Below the pieces are notes generated by a model. That model searched no databases. It was given only the letters and a program-made list of their open reading frames with translations, and was not told where the DNA came from. 64,000 nucleotides of DNA, taken from the NCBI RefSeq assembly GCF_022664455.2, contig NZ_JAKRKC020000001.1, positions 620,001-684,000 of the forward strand, given 5' to 3'. Positions 18,440 to 27,357 of the stretch are shown here, in pieces. The stretch is from Actinomadura luzonensis (GTDB lineage: Bacteria; Actinomycetota; Actinomycetes; Streptosporangiales; Streptosporangiaceae). How positions within the stretch are numbered: the stretch's first letter is position 1; every line of letters begins with the position of its first letter. A program made the position numbers and the translations under genes.

Positions 18440-18849
18440 CGCTGAGCCTGATCGTCGATGCCGCCTCGGCACCACGAGCCCATCGCGCCGCTCCTCGGCC
18501 TTCCTCGGCTGCGGGTGGTGGTGTGGCCGGAGCCGGCCTCCGACATCGAGGAGCAGGACGAGCGGAGGGGTCCGCTCTCCTGCGCCGGGTCGACCCAGGT
18601 CGAGGGCTCAGCGACGCCGATTACGAGGCTTTGCGCGAGTGGTCGGGCAGCGTCCAGAGCCGCTGATCAGGCCTACGCCATGATCGTGACGCTCTCCGTA
18701 CGGGTTGCAACTCGGCTGAGCGGAGCGAAGACCTCCAGGGGCCGGGCCCCGGCCCGGCTGGAAGAAACGGCTGAGCCCCACACGCGCGAAGCGCCCCCGA
18801 CGCGAAGACCTTTGAGCCGGCAAGACGGCCGACCCGAACCAGCTTCGGC

Positions 18850-18878
18850 CTGGGAAGGCGGCCGAGCCGCCCTCCCAG
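18850..18878 (-). terminator. terminator of the ilvBNC operon
   Basis: A 13-bp stem with one mismatch (CTGGGAAGGCGGC, loop CGA) starting 12 bases after the ilvC stop on the minus strand. Confidence 0.7.
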
Positions 18879-18890
18879 TGACCAGGAAGC

Positions 18891-19883
18891 TCAGCCCTTG
18901 AGCCAGCTCATCATCGGACGCAGCTTCGCACCCGTCTTCTCGATGGCGTCCTCGGACAGCTCCTCGCGGTACTGCTGGAACTTCTTCTGCCCGCTGTCGA
19001 ACTCCTCGACCAGCTCACGCGCGAACGACCCGTCCTGGATCTCGCCCAGGATGCGGCGCATCTCCTGCCGGGTCTCCTCGGTGACCACGCGCGGCCCGCG
19101 GGTGTAGCCGCCGTACTCGGCGGTGTCGGAGACCGACCAGTACATCTTGGAGATGCCGCCCTCGTACATGAGGTCGACGATGAGCTTCATCTCGTGGAGG
19201 CACTCGAAGTAGGCGACCTCGGGCTGGTAGCCCGCCTCGATGAGGGTGTCGAAGCCGGCCTTGATGAGCTCGGACACGCCGCCGCACAGCACGGCCTGCT
19301 CGCCGAACAGGTCGGTCTCGGTCTCCTCCTTGAACGTGGTGCGCAGCGCGCCGGCGCGAGTGCCGCCGATGCCCTTGGCGTACGACAGCGCGAGGTCGAG
19401 CGCCTTGCCGGAGGCATCCTTCTCGACGGCGACGAGGCAGGGCACGCCGCGGCCGGCCTCGAACTGGCGGCGCACGAGGTGGCCGGGGCCCTTGGGGGCG
19501 ACCATGCAGACGTCGACGCCCTCGGGGGCCTCGATGAGGCCGTAGCGGATGTTGAGGCCGTGGCCGAAGAAGAGGGCGTCGCCCTCGACCAGGTTGGGCG
19601 CCACGTGCTGGGCGTACAGGTCGCGCTGGACGTGGTCCGGCGCGAGGATCATCGTGAGGTTGGCCTCCTCGACGGCCTCGGCCGGGGTGACGACGCGCAG
19701 CCCGTCGTTCTCCGCCTTCTCGCGGCTCTTGGAGCCCTCGGGCAGGCCGACGCGCACGTCGACGCCGCTGTCACGCAGGGAGAGCGCGTGGGCGTGGCCC
19801 TGGCTGCCGTACCCCAGCACGGCCACGTGGCGTCCCTGGATGATCGACAGGTCGGCCTGGTCGTCGTAGTAGATCTCGGTCAC
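18891..19883 (-). CDS. ilvC: ketol-acid reductoisomerase, class I
   Basis: Second enzyme of valine, leucine and isoleucine synthesis. It converts acetolactate or acetohydroxybutyrate to the dihydroxy acid with NADPH and Mg. 330 residues, the short class I form. The Rossmann motif GYGSQG is at residues 24-29, with acid residues for the two Mg ions in [16 protein letters not shown] and [14 protein letters not shown]. The GTG at 19883 gives the usual start MTEIYYD; GAAAGG lies about 11 nt upstream. It is the last gene of ilvB-ilvN-ilvC. Confidence 0.97.
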   Translation of the reverse strand: MTEIYYDDQADLSIIQGRHVAVLGYGSQGHAHALSLRDSGVDVRVGLPEGSKSREKAENDGLRVVTPAEAVEEANLTMILAPDHVQRDLYAQHVAPNLVEGDALFFGHGLNIRYGLIEAPEGVDVCMVAPKGPGHLVRRQFEAGRGVPCLVAVEKDASGKALDLALSYAKGIGGTRAGALRTTFKEETETDLFGEQAVLCGGVSELIKAGFDTLIEAGYQPEVAYFECLHEMKLIVDLMYEGGISKMYWSVSDTAEYGGYTRGPRVVTEETRQEMRRILGEIQDGSFARELVEEFDSGQKKFQQYREELSEDAIEKTGAKLRPMMSWLKG

Positions 19884-19908
19884 TTGCTCAAAACCTTTCA
19901 GGCGGGAT

Positions 19909-20433
19909 TCAGGCGGTACGGTCCAGTGCCCTGAGGGACCGGTCGGTGATGGAACGGGCACCGCGGCCGATGGCCACCATGCCCGACTGGACGAGTTCTT
20001 TGATCCCGAACGGCTCGAGGACCTTGACGAAGGCCTCCAGCTTGTCGGGGGTGCCGGTGACCTCGATGGTCACGGCGTCGGCGGCCACGTCGACGCAGCG
20101 GGCCCGGAAGAGCTGGACGAGCTCCAGCACGTGCGATCGGCTCTCGGCGTCGGCCTTGACCTTGATGAGCATGAGCTCGCGCTGCACGGACTGCGACGGG
20201 TCCAGCTCGACGATCTTGAGCACGTTCACCAGCTTGTTGAGCTGCTTGGTGACCTGTTCGAGGGGCAGTTCCTCGACGCTCACGACGATCGTGATGCGGG
20301 AGATGTCGTCGTGCTCGGTCGGCCCGACGGCCAGCGAGTCGATGTTGAAGCCCCGCCGGCTGAACAACGCGGACACGCGCGCGAGGACGCCGGGCTTGTT
20401 CTCGACAAGCACGGACAGCGTGTGCCTACTCAT
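19909..20433 (-). CDS. ilvN: acetolactate synthase small (regulatory) subunit
   Basis: A 174-residue regulatory subunit that activates IlvB and carries valine feedback inhibition. The N-terminal ACT domain (residues 4-78) starts [20 protein letters not shown] with the conserved [13 protein letters not shown] segment; a C-terminal second domain follows. Its start lies 8 bp inside the end of ilvB, so translation is coupled. ilvC follows after 25 bp. Confidence 0.96.
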   Translation of the reverse strand: MSRHTLSVLVENKPGVLARVSALFSRRGFNIDSLAVGPTEHDDISRITIVVSVEELPLEQVTKQLNKLVNVLKIVELDPSQSVQRELMLIKVKADAESRSHVLELVQLFRARCVDVAADAVTIEVTGTPDKLEAFVKVLEPFGIKELVQSGMVAIGRGARSITDRSLRALDRTA

Positions 20434-22165
20434 CTTCGTTCTCCCACCTCGGCGCCATGTCCCGGGCGATCTTGATGTCGTCGTTGCTGGTGCCCGCCGC
20501 GACCATCGGCCAGACCATCGCGTCCTGGTGGACGACGAAGTCGACCACGACGGGCACGTCGTTGATCTCCATGGCCTTCTTGATGACGGCGTCCACGTCC
20601 TCGGCGCGCTCGCACCGCAGACCCACACAACCATAGGCCTCGGCCAGCTTGACGAAGTCGGGGATGCGGCGCGCCGTCTTCAGGTCGGTGTTGGAGTAGC
20701 GCTGGTCGTAGAAGAGGGTCTGCCACTGCCGGACCATGCCGAGGTTACCGTTGTTGATCACGGCGATCTTGATCGGCACGCCCTCCAGCGCGCACGTGGC
20801 CAGCTCCTGGTTGGTCATCTGGAAGCAGCCGTCGCCGTCGATGGCCCACACCGTCGAGTCCGGGCAGCCCATCTTGGCGCCCATCGCGGCCGGCACGGCG
20901 AAGCCCATCGTGCCGAGGCCGCCGGAGTTGATGAACGTGCCGGGGTTCTCGTAGCTGATGAACTGCGAGGCCCACATCTGGTGCTGGCCGACGCCGGCCA
21001 CGTAGTAAGCGTCGGGGCCGACGATCGTGCTCAGCCGCTCCATCACGTACTGCGGCGCCAGCGACCCGTCCGCGAACGGCTCATAGCCCAGCGGGTAGGT
21101 CTTCTTGTAGCCGTTGAGCAGCCGCCACCACTCGTCGTAGTCGCCCTTCTGCCCGCCGGCCTGCACCGCGCCGATGAGGTCGGTCAGGACCTCCTTGCAG
21201 TCGCCGACGATCGGGACGTCGGCGTGCCGGTTCTTGGAGATCTCGGCCGGGTCGATGTCGGCGTGCACGATCTTCGCGTACGGCGCGAAGGTCGACAGGT
21301 CGCCGGTGACCCGGTCGTCGAACCGCACGCCGAGCCCGATGATCAGGTCGGACTTCTGCAGGGCGCCGACCGCCGCGACGCTGCCGTGCATGCCCGGCAT
21401 GCCCATGTGCTGCGGGTGGCCGTCGGGGAAGGTGCCCCGGGCCATCAGCGTCGTCACGACCGGGATGTTGGTCAGCTCGGCGAGCTGCAGCAGCTCGGCC
21501 GCGGCCCGCGCCTTGTGCACGCCGCCGCCGACGTACAGCACCGGCCGCCGGGCCTCGGCGATCAGCTTGGCCGCCTCGCGGATCTGCTTGGAGTGCGGCC
21601 GCGTCACCGGCCGGTAGCCCGGCAGCTGCATGACGGGCGGCCAGGAGAAGGTGGTCTCGGACTGCAGCGCGTCCTTGGAGATGTCCACCAGCACCGGGCC
21701 GGGCCGGCCGGTCGAGGCGATGTGGAACGCCTCCATGATCGTCCGGGCGATGTCGCCGGCGTCGGTCACCAGGAAGTTGTGCTTGGTGATCGGCATGGTG
21801 ATGCCGGAGATGTCGGCCTCCTGGAAGGCGTCCGTGCCGATCATCGGCGCGGCCACCTGCCCGGTGATCGCCACGATCGGCACCGAGTCCATGAAGGCGT
21901 CGGCGATCGGCGTCACCAGGTTCGTCGCACCGGGGCCGCTGGTCGCCATGCAGACGCCCACCTTCCCGGTGGCCTGCGCGTAACCCTCGGCCGCGTGCCC
22001 GGCGCCCTGCTCGTGCCGTACAAGCACGTGCCGCACCTTGACCGAGTCGTAGAGGGGATCGTAGGCGGGCAGGATGGCGCCGCCGGGGATCCCGAACACG
22101 GTGTCGACCCCCACGTGCTCCAGCGCCCTGACCAGGGCCTGTGCACCTGTCATGCGTTCGGTCAT
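20426..22165 (-). CDS. ilvB: acetolactate synthase large (catalytic) subunit
   Basis: ThDP-dependent enzyme of 579 residues joining two pyruvates, or pyruvate and 2-oxobutyrate. The catalytic Glu is in [15 protein letters not shown] (Glu52), there is a central FAD-binding domain, and the ThDP motif begins [15 protein letters not shown] 22165 has AAGGA at 9 nt; a second ATG (22152) is in frame. The gene lies 36 bp downstream of an attenuator with a leader peptide, so its transcription should respond to charged branched-chain tRNAs. Confidence 0.97.
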   Translation of the reverse strand: MTERMTGAQALVRALEHVGVDTVFGIPGGAILPAYDPLYDSVKVRHVLVRHEQGAGHAAEGYAQATGKVGVCMATSGPGATNLVTPIADAFMDSVPIVAITGQVAAPMIGTDAFQEADISGITMPITKHNFLVTDAGDIARTIMEAFHIASTGRPGPVLVDISKDALQSETTFSWPPVMQLPGYRPVTRPHSKQIREAAKLIAEARRPVLYVGGGVHKARAAAELLQLAELTNIPVVTTLMARGTFPDGHPQHMGMPGMHGSVAAVGALQKSDLIIGLGVRFDDRVTGDLSTFAPYAKIVHADIDPAEISKNRHADVPIVGDCKEVLTDLIGAVQAGGQKGDYDEWWRLLNGYKKTYPLGYEPFADGSLAPQYVMERLSTIVGPDAYYVAGVGQHQMWASQFISYENPGTFINSGGLGTMGFAVPAAMGAKMGCPDSTVWAIDGDGCFQMTNQELATCALEGVPIKIAVINNGNLGMVRQWQTLFYDQRYSNTDLKTARRIPDFVKLAEAYGCVGLRCERAEDVDAVIKKAMEINDVPVVVDFVVHQDAMVWPMVAAGTSNDDIKIARDMAPRWENEDE

Positions 22166-22201
22166 CGGCTCGTTCCTTGCGTGGCTACTCGCTTAGGACA
22201 T

Positions 22202-22280
22202 AAAAAAGGCCCCTTCCCACCGGAACGGCGGGACTGGGGCGGCGCGCAGGTCGTCGTGCTTCGCTATCGGCCTGCGCGCC
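22202..22280 (-). promoter_or_regulatory. ilvBNC transcription attenuator
   Basis: On the minus strand, a GC-rich hairpin (22208-22240; GCCCC/GGGGC base with a G-T pair and one A-A mismatch above) ends in a run of six T (22202-22207): a true intrinsic terminator, rare in this GC-rich DNA. Just before it CCTGCGCGCC (22241-22250 complement) pairs perfectly over 10 bp with GGCGCGCAGG inside the leader-peptide gene (22271-22280). Ribosome stalling on the leader's Ile/Leu/Val codons would break this stem and change termination. Confidence 0.85.
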
Positions 22281-22314
22281 GGCGAAGTACTACGAGAATC
22301 TCACTGCGAAGCAT
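22264..22314 (-). CDS. ilvB leader peptide
   Basis: A 16-residue peptide, MLRSEILVVLRRRAGR, ending in TAG. Residues 6-10 are Ile-Leu-Val-Val-Leu, five consecutive branched-chain codons, the hallmark of a branched-chain amino-acid attenuation leader. It sits directly upstream of the terminator hairpin and ilvB. A ribosome stalled at these codons would cover the segment before the 10-bp stem at 22271-22280. Confidence 0.88.
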   Translation of the reverse strand: MLRSEILVVLRRRAGR

Positions 22315-22369
22315 GTCGTCCACGATAGCCGCTCCGAACGCCCTGGTGTCAACTTGGTGGACACAAGTC

Positions 22370-24985
22370 TCAAACAGTGAGACTTGTCCGCATCAGCTTG
22401 TCGACGCCGCGCGCCGCCATCGGGCGGGCCACGAGGAAGCCCTGGCCGCGCGTGCAGCCCATCTCCCGCAGCAGTTCGAGCTGTTCGGGACGTTCGATGC
22501 CCTCGGCCACCACGATCAGCCCCAGGTCGTGCCCGAGCCGCACGATCGTGCGGGTGAGCAGCGTCAGCGTGTCGTCGCGGCCCAGCCCCGCCACGAAGGA
22601 CGGGTCGATCTTGATCATGTCGACGGGCAGCTGGCGCAGGAAGGCCAGCGAGGCGTAGCCGGTGCCGAAGTCGTCGATGGCCAGGCGCACGCCGAGCGCG
22701 CGCAGCTCCGACAGCCGCCGGATCGTCTCCTCGGCGTCCTCGACCAGCATCTCCTCGATGACCTCGAGGGTGAGCGCGGAGGCGGGCAGCCCGCTCTCGG
22801 CCAGCGCCTCGGCGACGGTCTCGACGAAGCGGGGCGCGGTGATCTGGCGCGCCGACAGGTTGAGCGACAGGCCGATGTCCCAGGACGAGGCCCGCCAGGC
22901 GGCCACCTCGCGGCACGCCTCGCGCAGGATCCACTCGCTGAGCGGCACGATCAGCCCGGTGTCCTCGGCCGGGCCGAGGAACTGCTCGGGCGGCACGAAC
23001 ACCGAGCCCCGCCACCACCGCACCAGCGCCTCGACGGCGGTGACGCGCGAGGTCGCGAGGTCCACCACGGGCTGGTACTCGATCGCGAACTGGTGCTCGA
23101 TGAGCGCGCGTTGCAGGTCGGCGGCCAGCTCCAGGCGGCGCAGCACGTCGGCGTGCATCTGCGCGGCGAACACCTCCACGCGCCGGCCGCCCAGCTCCTT
23201 GGAGCGCGCCATGGCCACGTCGGCGTTGCGGATGAGGTCGCCCGCGGGCATGTCGTCCTCGGCGAAGGCCACGCCCACGCTGGCGGTCAGCGCCACGTCG
23301 CGGTCGGCCACCCGGAACGGCTCCTGCGACACCGCGCGGACCAGCCGCTCGGCCAGGTCGACCGCGACCTGCGCCTCGCCGCCGGTCTCCACCAGCACCG
23401 CGAACTCGTCGCCGCCCCAGCGGGCGAGCGTGTCGTCGGCGCGTACGGCCCCGCGCAGCCGCCGCGCGGCCTGCCCGAGGAGGTAGTCGCCGCTGGCGTG
23501 CCCGACGGAGTCGTTGACCGAGGTGAAGCCGTCGAGGTCGAGGAAGATCACCGCGACGGTGCCGGCGGTGCGGCCGGAGAGCACCTCGCGGGTGCGCTCC
23601 TCGAAGTAGGCGCGGTTGGGCAGGCCGGTGACGCCGTCGTGGAAGGTCAGGTGGGCGACCTGGTTGCGCAGGGCCTCCTCGTCGCTGACGTCCCTGGTGG
23701 TGACCAGCATCAGCTCGTCGCCGCCGACGTGCCGGGTGGCGACGGACTCGGTGGGCCGCCAGGTGCCGTCGGCGGCGCGCACCCGGCAGGCGATGAGGCA
23801 GGCGCCGGCGGTGGCGTTCTCCTCGTCGAGGCCCATGGCGCGGAGCGCGGCCTGGATGCCGGGGACGTCCTCGGGGTGGATGTAGTCGAAGATGGACCCG
23901 CCGACCAGCTCGTCGGGCGGGTAGCCGTAGGTGACCTCGACGCCGGGGCCGATCTCGCGGACCACGCCCTCGTAGTCGCACAGGAACACCACGTCGCCGG
24001 TGCTCTCGGCCAGCTCCCTGAGCTGCCGCTCGCCGAGCCGGACCAGGCCGCGCAGGCGCGCGTTGACCGCCGACACCACGAACAGCCGCACCAGCAGGAG
24101 CAGCACCACGCTGACCGCGATCACCACGACGCCGGTCACGGGCTGCTCGGCGTGCCCGCCGGCGACGTGCGCCAGCAGTGTCGCGGCGGCCACGGCGACC
24201 AGCGCCAGCGGCACGATCGCGACGAGGTTGCGCGCCGCGGGGCCGCCCGCGGGCCCGTCCCACTCGACCCAGGGCACGCCGGCCAGCAGCAGGAACACCA
24301 CGGGCGCGAACAGGACCGCCCACACCGGCGGCACGCCGCCGTCGAGCCGGGCGGTGGCGATGGCCAGGCCGGCCACGGTCATCGCGACCAGCGTCACGGC
24401 GCCGGCCAGGCTCAGCGACCAGGAGGCCGACCTGCTCGCGGCCACCGACGGCAGCACGGCGCAGGTCACCAGCAGGCCGAGCATCGGCGGCAGCATGACC
24501 AGGGTGAACGCCGGAGGGTCGGCGGCGGCCTCGTAGACGTGGCGGAGCTGCACCACCCAGCCGATGAGGAAGAGCGAGGCCGCGCACAGGTAGGAGTCGG
24601 TGATGTGCCGTAACACCGCCCGGGCGGGCAGCTTGCGGTCGGCGGCGATGAGCGTGCCGCCCGCGGTGACCGCGACGCCGAGCAGCAGGAACAGGTCCGC
24701 GAAGCCGGCGGCGAAACCGCCGTCGAACGGGCGCAGCGCCAGCCCGGCCCCCCAGATGACGGCGCCGCCGCCCATCCAGCGGGCGCCCATGGCGGTCGGG
24801 CGGTGGCCGCCCGACCGTAGCGAGGCGACCAGCAGCGAGGCAGCGGCGGCCAGCGCCGCCACCCCTCCGATGACCGCTCCGGCGACGAGGGACTGGTCGT
24901 CCTTCAGGAACGCGGCAGCGAGCACCACCACGCCTGCCGCGATCGCGGCGGTCAGCGGCGCACGTGGATCACGCCAGCGGATCAC
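22370..24985 (-). CDS. membrane PAS-GGDEF-EAL protein (c-di-GMP turnover)
   Basis: An 871-residue protein. Residues about 1-300 hold nine or ten membrane helices. A PAS domain follows (about 315-425; VTYGYPPDELVGGSIFDYIHPED), then GGDEF (about 440-600) with intact active site RWGGDEF, then EAL (about 615-865) with EALVRW, LEVIEE, IDDFGTGYAS, KIDPSF, AEGIE and GQGF. Both cyclase and phosphodiesterase motifs look catalytically complete. The start is GTG at 24985; an ATG further in would remove the first helix. It is encoded just upstream of the ilv leader on the same strand. A 250-bp non-coding stretch lies before it. Confidence 0.9.
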   Translation of the reverse strand: MIRWRDPRAPLTAAIAAGVVVLAAAFLKDDQSLVAGAVIGGVAALAAAASLLVASLRSGGHRPTAMGARWMGGGAVIWGAGLALRPFDGGFAAGFADLFLLLGVAVTAGGTLIAADRKLPARAVLRHITDSYLCAASLFLIGWVVQLRHVYEAAADPPAFTLVMLPPMLGLLVTCAVLPSVAASRSASWSLSLAGAVTLVAMTVAGLAIATARLDGGVPPVWAVLFAPVVFLLLAGVPWVEWDGPAGGPAARNLVAIVPLALVAVAAATLLAHVAGGHAEQPVTGVVVIAVSVVLLLLVRLFVVSAVNARLRGLVRLGERQLRELAESTGDVVFLCDYEGVVREIGPGVEVTYGYPPDELVGGSIFDYIHPEDVPGIQAALRAMGLDEENATAGACLIACRVRAADGTWRPTESVATRHVGGDELMLVTTRDVSDEEALRNQVAHLTFHDGVTGLPNRAYFEERTREVLSGRTAGTVAVIFLDLDGFTSVNDSVGHASGDYLLGQAARRLRGAVRADDTLARWGGDEFAVLVETGGEAQVAVDLAERLVRAVSQEPFRVADRDVALTASVGVAFAEDDMPAGDLIRNADVAMARSKELGGRRVEVFAAQMHADVLRRLELAADLQRALIEHQFAIEYQPVVDLATSRVTAVEALVRWWRGSVFVPPEQFLGPAEDTGLIVPLSEWILREACREVAAWRASSWDIGLSLNLSARQITAPRFVETVAEALAESGLPASALTLEVIEEMLVEDAEETIRRLSELRALGVRLAIDDFGTGYASLAFLRQLPVDMIKIDPSFVAGLGRDDTLTLLTRTIVRLGHDLGLIVVAEGIERPEQLELLREMGCTRGQGFLVARPMAARGVDKLMRTSLTV

Positions 24986-25235
24986 AGTCGTTGCCCATCC
25001 CGTCTCGAACTCTGCACCTGCGACCGCCGAAGCCCGGCGATCACCTCGCCAGTGTGTGCGGTCGCGGGCGCGCGGGTGGTGACAACGCCGATGTCGTCAC
25101 CGATCTGATAACCACACAGACCCATTGCCGCCAAGAGTCCCTTGACAGTGAGTCAGGAACTCCCTGCAAACGTAACCGTACGCACCGCAGGTCACGGACC
25201 AGCCACGTTCCGGAATCCTCTCAGTACGGGTCACG

Positions 25236-26144
25236 TCAGTAGGACTCGGTGATGACGTTGGCCAGTTCCTCCCCCGCGAGGTAACGCGAGAGCTGAGCCC
25301 TGATGAGGCGCAGCATCCGCCGCCCGGAGGCGGGGGTGCTGCCCGCCACGTGCGGGGTGATGAGCACGCCCGGCGCGCTCCACAGGGGGTGGCCCGCGGG
25401 CAGCGGCTCGGGCGCGGTCACGTCCAGCGCGGCGCGCAGCCTGCCCGTTTTGAGCTCCGCGATCAGGGCGTCGGTGTCGACGACGCTGCCGCGGGCGGCG
25501 TTGACCAGCACCGCGCCGTCGCGCATCCGGCCGAGGAAGGCGGCGTCCACCATGCCCGCGGTCTCGGGCGTGGAGGGGACGAGCAGCACCACGACGTCCG
25601 CGCGGGGCAGCAGGGCGGGCAGCTCGGCCAGGCCGTGCACGCCTTCGCGCGCGGTGCGCGCCACCCGGACGACCTCGACCTCGAAGCCCTCCAGGCGGCG
25701 TTCGAGCGCCGCGCCGATGGAGCCGTGGCCGACGATCAGCACGGTGGAGTCGGCCAGCACGGCGGTGTGGCGGTAGGTCCACTCGCCGCGGCGCTGGGCG
25801 TCGGTGAACTCGGGGAACTCGCGCAGCACCGCGATCATCGCGCCGACCGCCCACTCGGCGGTGCCGGCGTCGTGCACGCCGCGCGCGTTGCACAGGGTCG
25901 CGCCGTCAGGCATGTACGGCCGGTACGGGTCCACCCCCGCGGTGACGGTCTGCACCAGCCGCAACGAGGTCATCCTGGCCAGCGTGCCGGGCACGTCGGG
26001 CACCGGGATGAGCGGCGGGACCCAGACCTCCACCTCCTCGATCCCCTCCGGCTCAGCGGCCGTACCGTCATAAACGGCACATTCGACGCCAGGCAGGTCG
26101 GACAGAACATCAGCCACCGAATCAGACGGAACCCAGGTCTTCAT
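25236..26144 (-). CDS. D-2-hydroxyacid dehydrogenase family protein
   Basis: A 302-residue NAD-dependent oxidoreductase of the phosphoglycerate/glyoxylate-reductase family. The Rossmann motif reads GHGSIG (VLIVGHGSIGAALERRL); family motifs are LVNAARGSVVDTDAL, the catalytic Arg of the same segment, PLPAGHPLW and the catalytic His in ITPHVAGS. The substrate is a short 2-oxo or 2-hydroxy acid; which one is unclear. A TAGGGT box 7 nt upstream of the ATG suggests a leaderless message. Confidence 0.9.
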   Translation of the reverse strand: MKTWVPSDSVADVLSDLPGVECAVYDGTAAEPEGIEEVEVWVPPLIPVPDVPGTLARMTSLRLVQTVTAGVDPYRPYMPDGATLCNARGVHDAGTAEWAVGAMIAVLREFPEFTDAQRRGEWTYRHTAVLADSTVLIVGHGSIGAALERRLEGFEVEVVRVARTAREGVHGLAELPALLPRADVVVLLVPSTPETAGMVDAAFLGRMRDGAVLVNAARGSVVDTDALIAELKTGRLRAALDVTAPEPLPAGHPLWSAPGVLITPHVAGSTPASGRRMLRLIRAQLSRYLAGEELANVITESY

Positions 26145-26173
26145 GCCGAGAACCCTACGGCTCCCGGGTAAGT

Positions 26174-27310
26174 ATGGAACACATGAGGAAGCTATGGACG
26201 CTCGCGCTCCTGGCCACGCTGACGACGACGGCCGCCTGCTCCGGCGGCGGCGGCGCGGCGCCCGCCGCCCCCGCCACGCGGCCGGGAGCGGCCGGCGACA
26301 CGACCCCGGCCGCGCCTCCCACCGCGGCCCCCACCGCGACCGTCACCGGCGCCGTCCGTCCGGGAACGCCGAAGGACGTCGCCACCGGGCTGGCCGTGCC
26401 GTGGGCGATCGCGTTCCTGCCCGGCGGCGACGCGCTGGTGACCGAGCGCGACTCCGCCCGGCTGCTCAGGGTGACCGCGTCCGGCCGGGCCAGCGAGGTC
26501 GCCAGGATCGGCGAGGCCCGCCCCGACGGCGAGGGCGGCCTGATGGGCGTGGCCGTCAAGGACCGCCAGGTCTTCCTCTACTACACCGCCGAGCAGGACA
26601 ACCGCGTCGTCCGCTACGCCTTCGACGGCGAGCGCCTCGGCGCGGCCAAGGTCCTCGTCCAGGGCATCCCGAAGGGCGGCATCCACAACGGCGGCCGCCT
26701 CGCCCTCGGCCCCGACGGCTACCTCTACGCCACCACCGGCGAGACCGGCGACCGCCCTCTCGCCCAGGACCGCGGCTCGCTCGCCGGCAAGATCCTGCGC
26801 CTGACCACCGACGGCGCCCCCGCCCCCGGCAACCCGTTCGGCACGCTCGTCTACAGCTACGGCCACCGCAACGTCCAGGGCCTCGCGTGGGACCAGGAGG
26901 GCCGCCTGTACGCCAGCGAGTTCGGCCAGAACACCTGGGACGAGGTGAACCAGATCAAGCCGGGCGGCAACTACGGCTGGCCCGAGGTCGAGGGCCGCGG
27001 CGACGACTCCCGGTACGTGAACCCGATCGCCACCTGGCCCACCTCCGACGCCTCGCCGTCCGGGATGGCCTACGCGGGCGGCTCGTTGTGGGTCGGGGCG
27101 CTGCGCGGCCAGCGCCTGTGGCAGATCCCGCTGTCGGCCGACGGCTCGCCCGGCAGGCCGGTCGCCCACTACACCGGCCGCTACGGCCGCCTCCGCGCCG
27201 TCACCGCCACGCCGGACGGCTCCGCGCTCTGGGTCGGCACCAGCAACGAGGACGGACGCGGCGCGCCACGCCAGGGCGACGACCGCGTCCTGTCCGTCCC
27301 GCTGTCCTAG
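26174..27310 (+). CDS. PQQ-dependent sugar dehydrogenase-like lipoprotein
   Basis: Exported lipoprotein of 378 residues (lipobox TTAAC, Cys about 22), then an Ala/Pro/Thr-rich linker and a six-bladed propeller of the soluble glucose/aldose dehydrogenase family (GSDH; PF07995). Family signatures are VPWAIAFLPGGDALVTER, the HNGGRLALGPDGYLY motif, RNVQGLAWD and NYGWP. It probably oxidises a sugar outside the cell with PQQ; cofactor genes are not in this window. Starts at 26174 or 26183 are both possible. The stop codon lies in the first unit of a 14-bp tandem repeat. Confidence 0.9.
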   Translation: MEHMRKLWTLALLATLTTTAACSGGGGAAPAAPATRPGAAGDTTPAAPPTAAPTATVTGAVRPGTPKDVATGLAVPWAIAFLPGGDALVTERDSARLLRVTASGRASEVARIGEARPDGEGGLMGVAVKDRQVFLYYTAEQDNRVVRYAFDGERLGAAKVLVQGIPKGGIHNGGRLALGPDGYLYATTGETGDRPLAQDRGSLAGKILRLTTDGAPAPGNPFGTLVYSYGHRNVQGLAWDQEGRLYASEFGQNTWDEVNQIKPGGNYGWPEVEGRGDDSRYVNPIATWPTSDASPSGMAYAGGSLWVGALRGQRLWQIPLSADGSPGRPVAHYTGRYGRLRAVTATPDGSALWVGTSNEDGRGAPRQGDDRVLSVPLS

Positions 27311-27354
27311 AGCCGCTGTCCTGGAGCCGCTGTCCTGGAGCCGCTGTCCTGGAG
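27299..27354. repeat. four 14-bp tandem repeats covering a stop codon
   Basis: Four copies of CCGCTGTCCTGGAG. The first differs by one base (CTAGAG), which creates the TAG stop of the sugar dehydrogenase. A fifth, truncated copy (CCGCTA) runs into the TAG stop of the convergent VanW gene at 27358-27360. Confidence 0.9.
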
Positions 27355-27357
27355 CCG

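Larger units (their letters stand above)
18250..18890. other. 640-bp region without a clear gene
   Basis: Between the serine hydrolase and ilvC. It holds a free-standing terminator-like hairpin (18412-18439), a GC-only dyad (18741-18758) and the ilvC terminator. A 147-codon plus-strand reading frame (18458-18898) has mixed codon bias and no domain. Around 18515-18664 two different frames look protein-like in succession (first VVVWPEPASDIEEQDE, then LSDADYEALREW before a TGA), which may be the remains of a frameshifted gene. Confidence 0.4.

Noticed and set aside
18458..18901. 147-codon plus-strand frame before ilvC.
   Set aside because: Mixed codon bias, no family, no ribosome site, and it runs through the ilvC terminator; only a possible gene remnant is noted.
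19946..24613. Very long plus-strand open frame (over 1,500 codons) opposite ilvN, ilvB and the GGDEF-EAL gene.
   Set aside because: It is a high-GC antisense shadow: low-complexity, rich in His/Arg/Asp/Gly, no domains, no ribosome site, and fully opposite secure genes.
27299..27354. Short tandem array considered as an attachment site or CRISPR.
   Set aside because: No spacers, no integrase or mobile gene nearby, and the units are contiguous 14-mers.
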